Positions 17,631-27,634 are shown, counted from the first letter of the stretch. The stretch: DNA of 64,000 nucleotides from DSVQ01 sp964484765 (GCA_964484765.1 CAZAGI010000001.1:124001-188000), one strand, 5' to 3'. Numbers and translations: made by a program. Notes: generated by a model not told the origin, from the sequence alone.

Positions 17631-18992
17631 CTATTTCACTTGAGCAACCGCTGTTACGGTGCCATTTTCAAGCGGCAGTCGCAGCGCTTCGGTGTAACGA
17701 TCGAAGGCATTGGCGTCGCAAGTGATTTGGATGATTTCCGCGACTTCGTAATCGGAGAAATGATCCTTCAAGCGCGCCACATCAGCATCGACGATGGTAT
17801 GCGGGGCCGATGTCAGCTTTCGCGCGAAGCGGAGCGCCTCTGCGTGACCAGGCTGGCTGGCAAAGAGTTCCAGGGCCGAGAAGGAAGCGAGTGCCGCATC
17901 GTTTCCGCCCAGGGCAAGAACGCGGGTGCGGGCGTGACCAGCGGCATACCAGGCGCGGTTCTCGCGGGCGGAAACCCAGGCGATCAGTGCCCGCAGCGTT
18001 GCGTCGGTTTTGCCGTCACGCACCATCGCCTGCCGTTGCCGCCAGGCATCGAGCGCCACGGGAAGGTCTGCAATCGCCTGCAACCACATCGGAGGTGTGA
18101 CGCCGGGCGTATCCGCGGCCAGGACCTTCTGGGCTGTAGCAATCGACGGCAGAGCCACCACCGGTGTCCGCGCACGCGCTGCTTCCAGCGCCGACAGCAC
18201 GGCGTCCATCGACTCCCATTCCGCGCGCGGCGGTACATCTGTCGGAGCTACTTTGGACGGTATGTTGGTGAATTCGGCGGACGTCGGCGTATCGAGCTGC
18301 GAATGTTCTTCGCCGCCGAACGATTGATCCTGCGGGATGCCAGTCGAAGCCGTCCAGCGATTGACGGCGTTGTAACGGGCCACAGTGTACGTGATGTCGA
18401 TGACTTCCTTGTCGCTGTAGTGCGATTTTAATTTGGCGATGTCCACTTCACCGATGGACTGCGGAGACATCGTGAGTTTGTGCGTGAACTCCATCGCGGC
18501 GCGTTCCGCCTTCGGGAACACTTCCCATTTGCAATCCAGCGAGGCAATCTGGTCGTCCGTCATGCCGACGCGGCGCAGCTTGAGTTCCTGATGTCCCAGG
18601 CAGTATTGGCAATCGTTGCCGCGCGACACGATCCAGAACAGCCTTGTCTTGAACCCGTAGTCGGGGCTCGATTGCAGCGAATTCAACAGCGCGGTGGTGT
18701 TGGTCGGACGGGCGGAAGTCAGGCTGGGCCACCCCGGGACCACAAAGTTCTGCCATGTGGGCGGCAGATAGATCGACCGCAAGCGTCCGTTGTTCACCAG
18801 CGGCCGTCCCGAGGCCAAGTCTGCTGCCGTCGGCGGCGGGAGCGGCAACCGCGACGTGCGCTCCTTGAGCGCCTGGATTTTCTGCTTCATCGCCGGTCGA
18901 GTGATCGCCGGTCCGCTGGGAGCATCGGCCGCCCAGCCGCTCGAACAAACGGCGATGGCGCACAGCGCGCCACACCAAGTCAAACGTTGCAT
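17631..18992 (-). CDS. Exported double AhpD-like protein, copy 2
   Basis: 453 residues; signal peptide LCAIAVCSSGWAA. It has the same layout as the 16103 gene: a first AhpD-like domain with NDCQYCLGHQE (Cys128, Cys131, His134) and a second domain with the fold but no cysteines (WVSARENRAWYAAGHARTRV, EVAEIIQITCDANAFDRY). The shared spacer TSAEF..PSKVAP also occurs in copy 1 (TSPEF..TKVAP). It starts the two-gene run, with about 50 bases between the copies. The proteins differ enough that this is an old tandem duplication. Confidence 0.85.
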   Translation of the reverse strand: MQRLTWCGALCAIAVCSSGWAADAPSGPAITRPAMKQKIQALKERTSRLPLPPPTAADLASGRPLVNNGRLRSIYLPPTWQNFVVPGWPSLTSARPTNTTALLNSLQSSPDYGFKTRLFWIVSRGNDCQYCLGHQELKLRRVGMTDDQIASLDCKWEVFPKAERAAMEFTHKLTMSPQSIGEVDIAKLKSHYSDKEVIDITYTVARYNAVNRWTASTGIPQDQSFGGEEHSQLDTPTSAEFTNIPSKVAPTDVPPRAEWESMDAVLSALEAARARTPVVALPSIATAQKVLAADTPGVTPPMWLQAIADLPVALDAWRQRQAMVRDGKTDATLRALIAWVSARENRAWYAAGHARTRVLALGGNDAALASFSALELFASQPGHAEALRFARKLTSAPHTIVDADVARLKDHFSDYEVAEIIQITCDANAFDRYTEALRLPLENGTVTAVAQVK

Positions 18993-19062
18993 GAATGGTC
19001 CCCCTGAAACATGTGGGTCGCGCGACTTGGCTCATGGATCAGCCGGCGCGCGGAATGAATAT

Positions 19063-19389
19063 TCAGACGTCAATGTCGTGCATCTGCAGAAAGCAATCGA
19101 CCTTGGTGATTTCCAGAACTTCACGTACGTCTTCCGAAGCGTTGTAGAGGTGGATCTCCAGCCCTTGACGCACCAGACACGTCAGAATTCCCACGAGACC
19201 GCTGGGAATGGTATAGACCCCGGTCAGATCGAAGGCCAGCGCCTGGCAGTTGTTCTCCCGCACCAGATCGGCAATCTCGTCGCGGCATTCGGCGAGATTC
19301 AGATCGTAGAGAATCTCGCGTCCGCCGAAACCCAGCACGGTCAATTCACCCGCGTGGTAGACCTCCAGTTCCGAAACAGCTTGCATCAT
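19063..19389 (-). CDS. STAS-domain protein (anti-sigma-factor-antagonist type)
   Basis: 108 residues, a single STAS domain. The central strand-turn has LAFDLTGVYTIPSGLVGIL, where the Ser of IPSG is at the position phosphorylated in SpoIIAA-type proteins. The C-terminal end EVLEITKVDCFLQMHD is typical of the family. Such proteins bind kinase-type anti-sigma factors in partner-switching regulation. No kinase partner lies nearby. It follows the small lipoprotein gene (19432) by about 40 bases on the same strand and may share its transcript. Start ATG ATG at 19389. Confidence 0.88.
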   Translation of the reverse strand: MMQAVSELEVYHAGELTVLGFGGREILYDLNLAECRDEIADLVRENNCQALAFDLTGVYTIPSGLVGILTCLVRQGLEIHLYNASEDVREVLEITKVDCFLQMHDIDV

Positions 19390-19431
19390 TGTATTCCTCG
19401 GTCAGCGCGGTCGCAGGAAGCGAACGCGAAG

Positions 19432-19812
19432 TTAGGTTTCGTCGTAACGGAAGACTGTAATCACCGGCGATGTGCCGACGACAAACGTGACTTCCTGTTT
19501 TATGGAGCGGCCCTTGTCGTCCTTCAAAGTGCGGCGCACGGTGAGAAGCAGGTTGGGTCCATCAGCCTTCTCCTCGGGGAGGATTTCGAATGTGTCCAGT
19601 TTTTTCCCAGCCTCCCAGTCGGAGTCACGGCCGATGATTTTCGGCTTGAGATCAGCAATTTTTTTGCCGTCTTTCCATGCCGTCAAAAACTCCGTGCACG
19701 CCTCGCGCGCCTGCGGCTGATTGAGCGGTAAGTTACGAGCCGTCTTCTGACAACCGGCTGCAGTCACCACCAGGAGCACGCACAGAGAACACGCCGTGCG
19801 GCGCGAGAACAT
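19432..19812 (-). CDS. Small putative lipoprotein paired with DUF1559 (family A, copy 2)
   Basis: About 126 residues from the ATG at 19812 (MFSRRTACSLCVLLVV then AAGC, a lipobox). The body (EACTEFLTAWKDGKKIADLKPK) and end (VTFVVGTSPVITVFRYDET) match the 14595 protein in layout and in the final block. It lies downstream of the DUF1559 gene at 19955, repeating the gene order at 14595-15988. An upstream start at 19863 is possible but would put a hydrophobic stretch before the signal. Role unknown. Confidence 0.85.
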   Translation of the reverse strand: MFSRRTACSLCVLLVVTAAGCQKTARNLPLNQPQAREACTEFLTAWKDGKKIADLKPKIIGRDSDWEAGKKLDTFEILPEEKADGPNLLLTVRRTLKDDKGRSIKQEVTFVVGTSPVITVFRYDET

Positions 19813-19878
19813 CAATTCCAGAAACATGGCCGACAACCTTGGCAGTACAAGCAGACACGACAAGAGAACACCGACGAC

Positions 19879-19908
19879 GTACGGCCCCCGTTGAAAAAGG
19901 GGCCGTAC
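19879..19908 (-). promoter_or_regulatory. Stem-loop between DUF1559 and its lipoprotein gene
   Basis: A perfect 10-base inverted repeat (GTACGGCCCC at 19879-19888 and GGGGCCGTAC at 19899-19908) encloses a 10-base loop containing five A residues on the plus strand. It lies between the DUF1559 stop (19955) and the lipoprotein start (19812). There is no T-run after the stem, so it is more likely an RNA stability or processing hairpin, or partial terminator, than a strong terminator. Confidence 0.6.
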
Positions 19909-19954
19909 GCGCTATCGGCGACGATTGAGCTGGCAAAGCCCAGGCAACCTGCTG

Positions 19955-20899
<945 letters not shown>

Positions 20900-21206
20900 G
20901 GAAAGCTCCTTAGGACAGAAAAAGGGAACAAGTGACAGGACATTAGCGCGCGTCGCGGCGTGCAAAATGCGAAGGAGTTAACCGCGACGGGAAACGCCAC
21001 CGGGAACGCGAGTGAAATCAGCGCCGCAGGACGCCGAAATCGAACCGTGCGAGACCGGAATTCACACGCGCTCCATGAAGGCTGGATGCGCGTGCTCGTC
21101 CGATCGGGATCTGGTCGCTATCAAATTGCAGCGGAAGCGGCATCCCAGCGGATGCCCTACTTTCCGTGCAAACGGGGCGCGAGCGCGCACCGGCAGACCA
21201 GCCGGA
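20900..21206. other. Intergenic region, nothing recognised
   Basis: 307 bases upstream of the DUF1559 gene at 19955 and downstream of the 21207 gene, both on the minus strand. Apart from the ribosome binding site of the DUF1559 gene it shows no hairpin, repeat or credible small gene. It must hold the promoter of the DUF1559 operon. Confidence 0.6.
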
Positions 21207-21632
21207 TCAGGCCGCTTTCGGCGGACGATCCAGGCGCGACGGCAGAGCCGAAGTGCAGAGTTCTTCGGCATCAGGAGAATAGAACGCAGCCGCACTTGGC
21301 AGCGCGACGTCGACATCGAGAACGTTCGCCCAACGTTCGCCCAGTAGTCGCACCGGGGCGGGAGTGGGCACGGGAACCGGGGCGTCGGAACGACGACAAC
21401 TCGGCCCGTTGCAGGGGCGCGTGGGAACCGGCGTTTCCCGTTGTGTCTGGGGGCCGGCTGACAGGCGTTGGGCCACAAGCGGATTCATCGGATGAGCGAG
21501 GTAATCCCCGCAGGAAGCCGACGCTGTGGTGGGAACCAACAACCAGCCGGTCACCGCCAATAACAACCCTCCCCACACGCGGCAACCGCGGGCGTGCCCA
21601 AGCACGGCAGGAGAAGGGTTCAGTGTCATCAC
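21207..21632 (-). CDS. Small secreted Cys-containing planctomycete protein
   Basis: 141 residues. A long signal peptide (CRVWGGLLLAVTGWLLVPTTASA) leads into SCGDYLAHPMNPLVAQ, then TRPCNGPSCRRSDAPVPVPTPAP. The pattern of CGDYL followed by a RPCxGPxCxR segment and a Pro-rich linker recurs in planctomycete secreted proteins, to my knowledge without assigned function. Two start codons are adjacent (MM). It is divergently oriented from the 21910 gene across about 280 bases. Confidence 0.75.
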   Translation of the reverse strand: MMTLNPSPAVLGHARGCRVWGGLLLAVTGWLLVPTTASASCGDYLAHPMNPLVAQRLSAGPQTQRETPVPTRPCNGPSCRRSDAPVPVPTPAPVRLLGERWANVLDVDVALPSAAAFYSPDAEELCTSALPSRLDRPPKAA

Positions 21633-21909
21633 AACCGGGAAAAGTGCGCCGATGACGATGCTGTCAGACGTGACATCAAGTTTCTTAAGTTACGGCTGTC
21701 GGCAGCAATCTGCAAGATCTTTACTTTTTTTTGTGACAGAATTCGGGAAATAGCGGAACTAATCGTGCTGGGAAAGTTTCGCCGCCACGGTCCGTTTTGT
21801 CGAATTCATGAACTTCTCATGACCGAGCCGGTTGCGTTGATAAGCGGCCTCGGGTGAGATCGGAGCTTGTGACCCTTCACCATTTCAGTTGACCGACGGG
21901 AGATGACGA

Positions 21910-22323
21910 ATGTTTCGCACTGTGTTCGCGACCTGCGTGTTGTCGCTTGTGGCTGCTACTGCCATTCCCGCGGCGGATGAACCGGCCCCCTTGTCGCCTG
22001 CTGAAGCCGCAAAAATGGTCGACAAGGAGGTGACGCTGAGGATGGAAGTGAAGTCATCCACTATTCGCGGCGAGGTGGGGTTCCTGAACTCCGAAAAGAA
22101 CTTCAAGGACGAAAAGAACTTCACGATTTTCCTGGGCAGTAAAGTGCTGGACAAGTTCAAAGCCGCCGACATTGCCGATCCCGCCGAACACTTCAAAGGC
22201 AAGACGATCATCGTGAAGGGGAAAGTCACGCTCCATCAGGAGAAACCGCAAATCATTCTCGATGGCCCGGCGAGCATCAAAATCGTCGAAGAACCCAAAA
22301 CGGAAAAGAAGCCCGCGGCATGA
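21910..22323 (+). CDS. Secreted OB-fold-like protein of unknown function
   Basis: 137 residues; signal peptide FATCVLSLVAATAIPAA. The rest reads as a small beta barrel: KEVTLRMEVKSST, NFTIFLGSKVLDKFKA, then HFKGKTIIVKGKVTLHQEKP and QIILDGPASIKIVE. This is the strand order of OB-fold domains annotated in exported planctomycete proteins. A charged Lys-rich tail ends the protein. GGGAG precedes the start. No partner is evident. The call as OB-fold is by pattern and not by a catalytic motif. Confidence 0.75.
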   Translation: MFRTVFATCVLSLVAATAIPAADEPAPLSPAEAAKMVDKEVTLRMEVKSSTIRGEVGFLNSEKNFKDEKNFTIFLGSKVLDKFKAADIADPAEHFKGKTIIVKGKVTLHQEKPQIILDGPASIKIVEEPKTEKKPAA

Positions 22324-22462
22324 TTTCGAGATCATGAGCGTTTCAATTCCCCCTGTGTTCGCGGCAAGGCATTGACACCGGTTGCAAGCACGGGCGACGA
22401 TGAATTCATCACTTCTCCTAACATGCTCTGGTCTCTCAATCGGTTGATTCTCGGCAATTGAT

Positions 22463-24298
22463 GTGAATTACACACTGCTCAAGAACAGCGGTGCGTTGCA
22501 GGAGGGCGTCTCGTCATCGTTCCGGGACGGGACAGGCTCCTCGGTGATCGATTTGTTGGCGGAACAGGCACTCCTTTCCGGGACGTCTGTCGCCGGATTC
22601 ACACAAATCCATGATCTGCCACAGCGAACGATCCCCCTCCAACTGATCGAACTCGTGCCGGAGTCCGTCGCACGGGAAAATGTGGTCATTCCCGTGGAAT
22701 CCGACGGCGAACGAATCACTCTCGCGGCGGTGCATCCCGATGATGTCGCGCTCGCCGACAAACTGCGGTTCATCCTGGGAGTCGACATCGCCTTCGTGAA
22801 GGCTCCCCGGAAACACATTCTGGGCGCGATCGATCACCACTATGGACGAGACCACGGCGAGAGCGTGGACTCCATGTTGTGCGAGTTCACCGAAACGGCC
22901 ATTGATTTCGATGAGGCACCGCGCAGGGAAATGACGCGGGTTCGAGGGCTCTCGCCCCAGCTAGTGCGGGAACTTAGAGGAACTGCGAAATCAAGCGTGA
23001 TGGCAACAACTTCGTCGCCACCTCCAACCGCCATCTACACCGCGGAAGGGCAAGGCATGTGGTACTTCGTTGTTCCCGAAGGGGAACGAGTTCTCGTCCG
23101 GCATGTCAACGGCCGGATGGAGGAAGTCCGTGGTCCCCGCCGGATGTGGCGTGGATGGAAAGTCGTCATCCCGATGGAGCGGCATGTCGCGCATCCCGGG
23201 GAGTTTCTGATCGTCCGGTTTCTCGACGGCCGACAGGAACACCACGCGGGGCCCACGCAAATCTGGCGTGATCCGCGGCAGCATGCTTCCGTCGAGAAGC
23301 GTGAGTGCCTGCAACTCGCCGCCAAAGAAGCCGTGGTCGTCTACCGCAACGAAGTCGCCGAATCGCCGGACCGGCCGACATCGCGACGCATCGTGTACGG
23401 TCCGACGCAGTTCATCCCGCAACCGGGTGAGTGGCTGCACACGTTTTCTTGGCATGCCTCCAAGGGCGGGGCGAAGGGTGTCGAGAAAGTGCCCAACGGG
23501 CTGGTCTTCCAGAAGTTGTGGCTGATGCCCGACCAGATGTATCACGATGTGCACGACGTTCGTACTGCCGACGGTGCCGTGTTAACCATTCGACTCATGA
23601 TTTTCTTCGAGTTGATTGACATTGAGCGGATGCTCGACAACACGCATGACCCGATTGGCGATTTCGTGAATGCGGCAACCGCAGACGTGGTTGAATTTGT
23701 CGGCAAGCTGGATTTTGAAGCGTTCAAAGGTCAAACGGACAAGCTGAACGAAGTCGCGACCTACCGGCAACTGCTCGGTCGCGCGAGCCAGGCCGGCTAT
23801 CGAATCACGAACGTGGTATACCGCGGGTACGGTGCCGCTGATTCTTTGCAGCAGATGCACAACCAGGCGATTGAAGCCCGGACGAAACTGCAACTCGAAC
23901 GCGAGACCGAACAGCAGTCGCAGCAGTTGGAAGACTACAAGCTGCAAAGCCAGTTGGCACGCACGGGCCAACGACGGGCAGAGCAACTGAACGAAGCGCG
24001 ACACACGATGGAACTCGCACGCGAAAAATCGACTGCGGCACTGGACGTCCGCCGGGAACAAGCCCAGTTCCTGCGGCAGAAGAAACTCGACGATGCGCGG
24101 ACCGAGGAAGAAGCCACGCGGATTCTGCAAGGCGTGCAACTCGATCATCTGCGTGCGATCGCCGGATTGGGAGTTGATCTCACACGGTATCTCACGCAAT
24201 CGCGCGCCGACCGGGTAATTGAATTCCGCAACGCCGCCGCGGTCAGCCCGCAGGTGCACCTTGATGCCAATGGCACGGTCGAAGACGCAGGGAACTAA
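22463..24298 (+). CDS. SPFH/vault-like protein with GspE/MshE-type N-terminal domain
   Basis: 611 residues from a GTG start. Residues about 25-130 match the second half of the type II secretion ATPase N-domain (MshEN): IPLQLIELVPESVARENVVIP, ITLAAVHPDDVALADKLRFI and AIDHHYG. From about 190 the protein has vault-like beta repeats with GP turns (EVRGPRRMW, HHAGPTQIW, IVYGPTQFIPQPGEW). It then has an SPFH-like alpha/beta domain (about 360-455) and a long Gln/Glu/Arg-rich coiled coil (about 457-560). The assembly recalls major-vault-protein and band-7 proteins, which form large oligomers. No ATPase motif is present, so it is not itself a secretion ATPase. No partner genes are nearby. The start is uncertain; the ribosome binding site is weak. 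Confidence 0.75.
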   Translation: MNYTLLKNSGALQEGVSSSFRDGTGSSVIDLLAEQALLSGTSVAGFTQIHDLPQRTIPLQLIELVPESVARENVVIPVESDGERITLAAVHPDDVALADKLRFILGVDIAFVKAPRKHILGAIDHHYGRDHGESVDSMLCEFTETAIDFDEAPRREMTRVRGLSPQLVRELRGTAKSSVMATTSSPPPTAIYTAEGQGMWYFVVPEGERVLVRHVNGRMEEVRGPRRMWRGWKVVIPMERHVAHPGEFLIVRFLDGRQEHHAGPTQIWRDPRQHASVEKRECLQLAAKEAVVVYRNEVAESPDRPTSRRIVYGPTQFIPQPGEWLHTFSWHASKGGAKGVEKVPNGLVFQKLWLMPDQMYHDVHDVRTADGAVLTIRLMIFFELIDIERMLDNTHDPIGDFVNAATADVVEFVGKLDFEAFKGQTDKLNEVATYRQLLGRASQAGYRITNVVYRGYGAADSLQQMHNQAIEARTKLQLERETEQQSQQLEDYKLQSQLARTGQRRAEQLNEARHTMELAREKSTAALDVRREQAQFLRQKKLDDARTEEEATRILQGVQLDHLRAIAGLGVDLTRYLTQSRADRVIEFRNAAAVSPQVHLDANGTVEDAGN

Positions 24299-24318
24299 CG
24301 GACTGGCGAGGGCTCCGA

Positions 24319-25638
24319 TCAATTCAAGCGGGCAAAACCAGTGTGTTTGACCGGGCTGTGCAGGCGTTCGCGGACATCGTCGCTGTGGATTGCGGCGGCC
24401 ATTTCCGCAAAGACGGAGTCCGCGGCGGCCATGTAAGCCGCCACATGTTCCGGCTGATGCGCCAGCGTGGGATAAAATCCACTTCCGGCGAGAACACCGT
24501 GATCGAGCATCCGCACAGTGAACAACGTCATCAGCGCCGCTGCGTCTTCGTGCTGAAACGCGATCGTCGTCAGTGCGGGATACCCGCCGATGGTCACTGC
24601 CAGTCCATGCCGGGAAGCAAGTGTTTGCCAATCGGTTCGGAAGCGCTCACCAATCTGCCGCACATGCCCGGCGACATCCACTTCGGCGCATACGGCCAGT
24701 GTGGCCAGCGCCGCCGTGGGGCCGACGCCTTCGGTCCAGTAGGTGCTGGAGATAAACGTGCGCTGCGCGGCTTCCATCGTCGCCGCGCGCCCAATCACGG
24801 CGGCGATGGGATGACCATTCCCCAGCGCCTTCGCGAAAACGGCCAGATCGGGGGGCACGCCATACTCGAGATGCACGCCCCCTTGCCGGAACCGCAATCC
24901 GGTGGTGACTTCATCAAAGACGAGCTGGGCGCCGCATTCCTCGCAGAGTTGTCGCACGCCGGGTAGGAACTCAGGCAACGGCGGTGTATTGCGAGTCGGC
25001 TCCATCACCACTGCGGCGAGTTGCCTGCCGTGCTGCCGAACGATCGTTCGCAGTTCTTCCAGGCGGTTGTAGCCGAACGGAATGGCGGTGCCCTGCAATC
25101 CGCGCGGCACACCCGCGGGGCTGAGACCCGGCAGCAAATGCCCGTCGAGCGCCTGATCGGCACTGAGATTCGCCGCTAGATACCAGTCGCTCCAACCGTG
25201 ATAACCGCAAAAGGCAATGACATCGCGCCCGGTTGCCGCCCGAACAATCCGCACGGCGATGGCGAGCGCTTCACCGCCGCAGCGAGCGAACCGCGCCTGT
25301 TCGGCCCACGGATGCAGTTCGATCAGTTTCCGCGCCAGCGAGACTTCCTCGGGGTTGTTCAGCGAGCACATCGAGCCTCGCTGCACGCGATCGACGACGG
25401 CAGCGGTGACGCGCGGATGGGCGTATCCTAAGAGACACGCACCGACTCCATTGTGTGTGAAATCGAAATAGCGGCGTCCATCGAGATCAATCACCTCGCA
25501 ACCGCGGGCCTCAGAGTAGTAAGCCGGCCAGCGTTCCGGCGCGAACATCTCCGGCCGCTTGCTCAGCAGTTGCGTGCCGCCCGGAATCAGCCGTCGGGCT
25601 TCCTGGTACAGTTCCTGCGACCGCGACGAGACCGGCAT
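24319..25638 (-). CDS. Class III aminotransferase, glutamate-1-semialdehyde aminomutase-like
   Basis: 439 residues. It opens SQELYQEARRLIPGGTQLLSK as in GSA aminomutases and has YFDFTHNGVGACLLGYAHP, CGGEALAIAVRIVRAATGR and a PLP-binding core with VFDEVTTGLRF and FAKALGNGHPIAAVIG, whose Lys would form the Schiff base. GSA aminomutase proper makes 5-aminolevulinate, but many relatives act on other amino sugars or amines, and this one shares only part of the core. An upstream TTG at 25659 overlapping the OsmC stop is possible. Gene order after OsmC suggests cotranscription. Confidence 0.85.
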   Translation of the reverse strand: MPVSSRSQELYQEARRLIPGGTQLLSKRPEMFAPERWPAYYSEARGCEVIDLDGRRYFDFTHNGVGACLLGYAHPRVTAAVVDRVQRGSMCSLNNPEEVSLARKLIELHPWAEQARFARCGGEALAIAVRIVRAATGRDVIAFCGYHGWSDWYLAANLSADQALDGHLLPGLSPAGVPRGLQGTAIPFGYNRLEELRTIVRQHGRQLAAVVMEPTRNTPPLPEFLPGVRQLCEECGAQLVFDEVTTGLRFRQGGVHLEYGVPPDLAVFAKALGNGHPIAAVIGRAATMEAAQRTFISSTYWTEGVGPTAALATLAVCAEVDVAGHVRQIGERFRTDWQTLASRHGLAVTIGGYPALTTIAFQHEDAAALMTLFTVRMLDHGVLAGSGFYPTLAHQPEHVAAYMAAADSVFAEMAAAIHSDDVRERLHSPVKHTGFARLN

Positions 25639-25655
25639 GTTCCGCATCCGCAATT

Positions 25656-26114
25656 TCAAGATTCAACCGTGATCTGCGTTTTGACCGAATTCGCGATGAA
25701 ACATTCTTCGTGAGCACGGTGATGCAAGTCAGCCAATTCGGCTGGGCTGGGGATCCGCGCGCCACCCCAGCGGATTTGCGGTTTGAGCGTAACGTGCGAA
25801 ACCCACCAGACGCCCCGTTCGTTCTTGGTCATTTTTCCTACGGCGTCATCGCGGTAGTGCTCACACTCGAAGCCGCTTTTCGAAGCCAGCCACAGGAATG
25901 TCAGCATGTGACAGCTGGAAATCGAGGCGACAAACGCTTCTTCGGGATCGACATGCGCCGGGTTCGACCACGGCGCGGGCACCACCGCCGGGGATGGCGA
26001 CGCGGCGACCGTCACGCCGCCGTCGAACGTCCAGGTGTGCTCGCGCGAATATTTCCCCTTGAGAAAATCGGGGCCGGGATTGGACCATTCAATCGTGGCG
26101 CGGTGTTCGGGCAT
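25656..26114 (-). CDS. OsmC/Ohr family peroxiredoxin-like protein
   Basis: 152 residues. Both catalytic cysteines of the OsmC family are visible: FVASISSCHMLTFLWLA and AHEECFIANSVKTQI. VDPEEAFVAS and the Trp-rich centre are also typical. OsmC proteins reduce organic hydroperoxides. The gene ends 17 bases before the aminotransferase start at 25638 and begins just after the stop of the 26117 gene, so the three form a tight minus-strand run. Confidence 0.92.
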   Translation of the reverse strand: MPEHRATIEWSNPGPDFLKGKYSREHTWTFDGGVTVAASPSPAVVPAPWSNPAHVDPEEAFVASISSCHMLTFLWLASKSGFECEHYRDDAVGKMTKNERGVWWVSHVTLKPQIRWGGARIPSPAELADLHHRAHEECFIANSVKTQITVES

Positions 26115-26116
26115 CG

Positions 26117-26770
26117 CTACTTCTTCAGTTCCGGTGGCAACTCCGTGAGCGGAGTGAGTTCCAGAATATCGGTCTGGTACCACTGTTTGTCCTGCAGGGT
26201 TTTCTTCATCCGGTCAGCGAAGCGATAGCCGACAACGTGCGACGGATAATGGTGCCCCGCGGGTGTCTCTTTCCATTCGCTGAGCAGGTGCCGGGTATCG
26301 GTGTAGTCGATGGCCACGAGTTGCAAACTCATCGCGTCAAAGTATAAGTCGATCGGTTCCTTGATCGATTCCGTGACCCGCAATCCGACGGCGGGTTTAC
26401 CGGCAACCTCGGAATCGGGCAAACGCTCCAGCTTCGACTTCGGATCGATCAGAATCCGTAGACTCCATGCCCAAAGGAGTACGCGGACTTTGTCTTTGTC
26501 ACGCTTGTTCGTGCCGAGCCACCAGTCGCCACCGACTTGCACGACCGAAGTCCGGTTGCCCTTTTCATCGGGGCCGGGGAGTGGTGTGGGCGTTGAGGAA
26601 ATCAGGACTCGTTCGCGGAAGCGAAACAGACTCAACAGTTTCGCTTCGCCACCGGCTTTTTGAACCACGGCGTCGACCAGCGACTGCGGATCGCGCTCCG
26701 CTGCCGTCAATTCGACTGGCGCAACAACGCCGGCGACGAACACCACGACCCACGCGCTGCGAAGATTCAT
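26117..26770 (-). CDS. Exported protein of unknown function, LolA-like layout
   Basis: 217 residues; signal peptide WVVVFVAGVVAPVELTAA. The remainder has a beta-strand-rich layout (KLLSLFRFRERVLISST, GGDWWLGTNKRDKD, VAGKPAVGLRVTESIKEPIDLYFDAMSLQLVAIDY) seen in exported planctomycete proteins that resemble LolA/LppX-type folds. That resemblance is weak and based on pattern only. It heads the OsmC and aminotransferase run and is divergent from the PhyH gene at 26879. Confidence 0.7.
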   Translation of the reverse strand: MNLRSAWVVVFVAGVVAPVELTAAERDPQSLVDAVVQKAGGEAKLLSLFRFRERVLISSTPTPLPGPDEKGNRTSVVQVGGDWWLGTNKRDKDKVRVLLWAWSLRILIDPKSKLERLPDSEVAGKPAVGLRVTESIKEPIDLYFDAMSLQLVAIDYTDTRHLLSEWKETPAGHHYPSHVVGYRFADRMKKTLQDKQWYQTDILELTPLTELPPELKK

Positions 26771-26878
26771 TTCGTCGTTGCTCCCTCTGGAGAATGATTC
26801 AATCCCACAAGAATGGTACGCTGCATGAGATGGGGCGTACAGGTTCCGTCCCCGGGCATCTTGCGAAAGGAGCGTGTC

Positions 26879-27634
26879 GTGTCAGAGACATCCGCCTTGC
26901 GGACGCAATTCGAACGGGACGGATACGTGGTGATCCGCAATTTCCTGCCCGCCGAATTGTTTGCCGAACTGCGATCGGAACTGGATCGGTACGTGCGCGA
27001 TGTGGTGCCGACACTCCCCGATGTCGATGCGTTTTACGATGACCGGCGGCGACCGGAGACGTTGAAACAACTCGTGCGGATTGAGCAGGATCCGTACTTC
27101 GCTGCTATGGTCACACACCCGGCGTGGACTGCCGTGGCGGAGTTGCTGTTGGGCGAACCGGCGAAAGCGCAGGGGGCGGAGTGGTTCAACAAACCCGCCG
27201 GGACGAATCATGTCACCCCGCCGCATCAGGACAATTTTTACTTTTGCATGACCCCGCCGCGCGTGCTGACGATGTGGCTGGCGCTCGATGTGGTCGACGA
27301 GGAGAACGGTTGCCTGCGCTACATTCCGGGGTCGCATCAGCGCGGGATTCGTCCGCATCGCCGGACACAAACGCTGGGCTTTTCACAAGGCATTGCCGAT
27401 TACAACGACGCCGATCGCGCGGTTGAGGCGGTGATTCATGCGCAGCCCAACGATGTGCTCATTCACCACGGCAACACCATTCACCGCGCGGATGCGAACA
27501 CATCGTCCGTCCGGCAGCGGCGCAGTTTTGCGGTTGTGTTCTATGGGGCAAGCACCCAGCGCGATGAATCCGCCTTCGGGCGGTATCTCGAATCGGCAAA
27601 ATCACAACAGGCGGCGTTGGGATTGAAAGTGTGA
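26879..27634 (+). CDS. Phytanoyl-CoA dioxygenase (PhyH) family protein
   Basis: 251 residues from a GTG preceded by AAAGGAG at ideal spacing; an in-frame upstream ATG at 26813 lacks such a site. The Fe(II)/2-oxoglutarate set is present: FNKPAGTNHVTPPHQDNFYF with His116 and Asp118, HHGNTIHRADANTS with His202, and RRSFAVVFYGAST for the 2-oxoglutarate-binding Arg. The opening FERDGYVVIRNFLP is also typical. Substrates in this family range from phytanoyl-CoA to ectoine and natural products; the real one is unknown. It stands alone on the plus strand. Confidence 0.9.
   Translation: MSETSALRTQFERDGYVVIRNFLPAELFAELRSELDRYVRDVVPTLPDVDAFYDDRRRPETLKQLVRIEQDPYFAAMVTHPAWTAVAELLLGEPAKAQGAEWFNKPAGTNHVTPPHQDNFYFCMTPPRVLTMWLALDVVDEENGCLRYIPGSHQRGIRPHRRTQTLGFSQGIADYNDADRAVEAVIHAQPNDVLIHHGNTIHRADANTSSVRQRRSFAVVFYGASTQRDESAFGRYLESAKSQQAALGLKV

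Noticed and set aside
20960..21655. Plus-strand open frame of about 231 residues between 20960 and 21655
   Set aside because: Arg/Gly/Ala-rich, opposite a recognised secreted protein, with no ribosome binding site.
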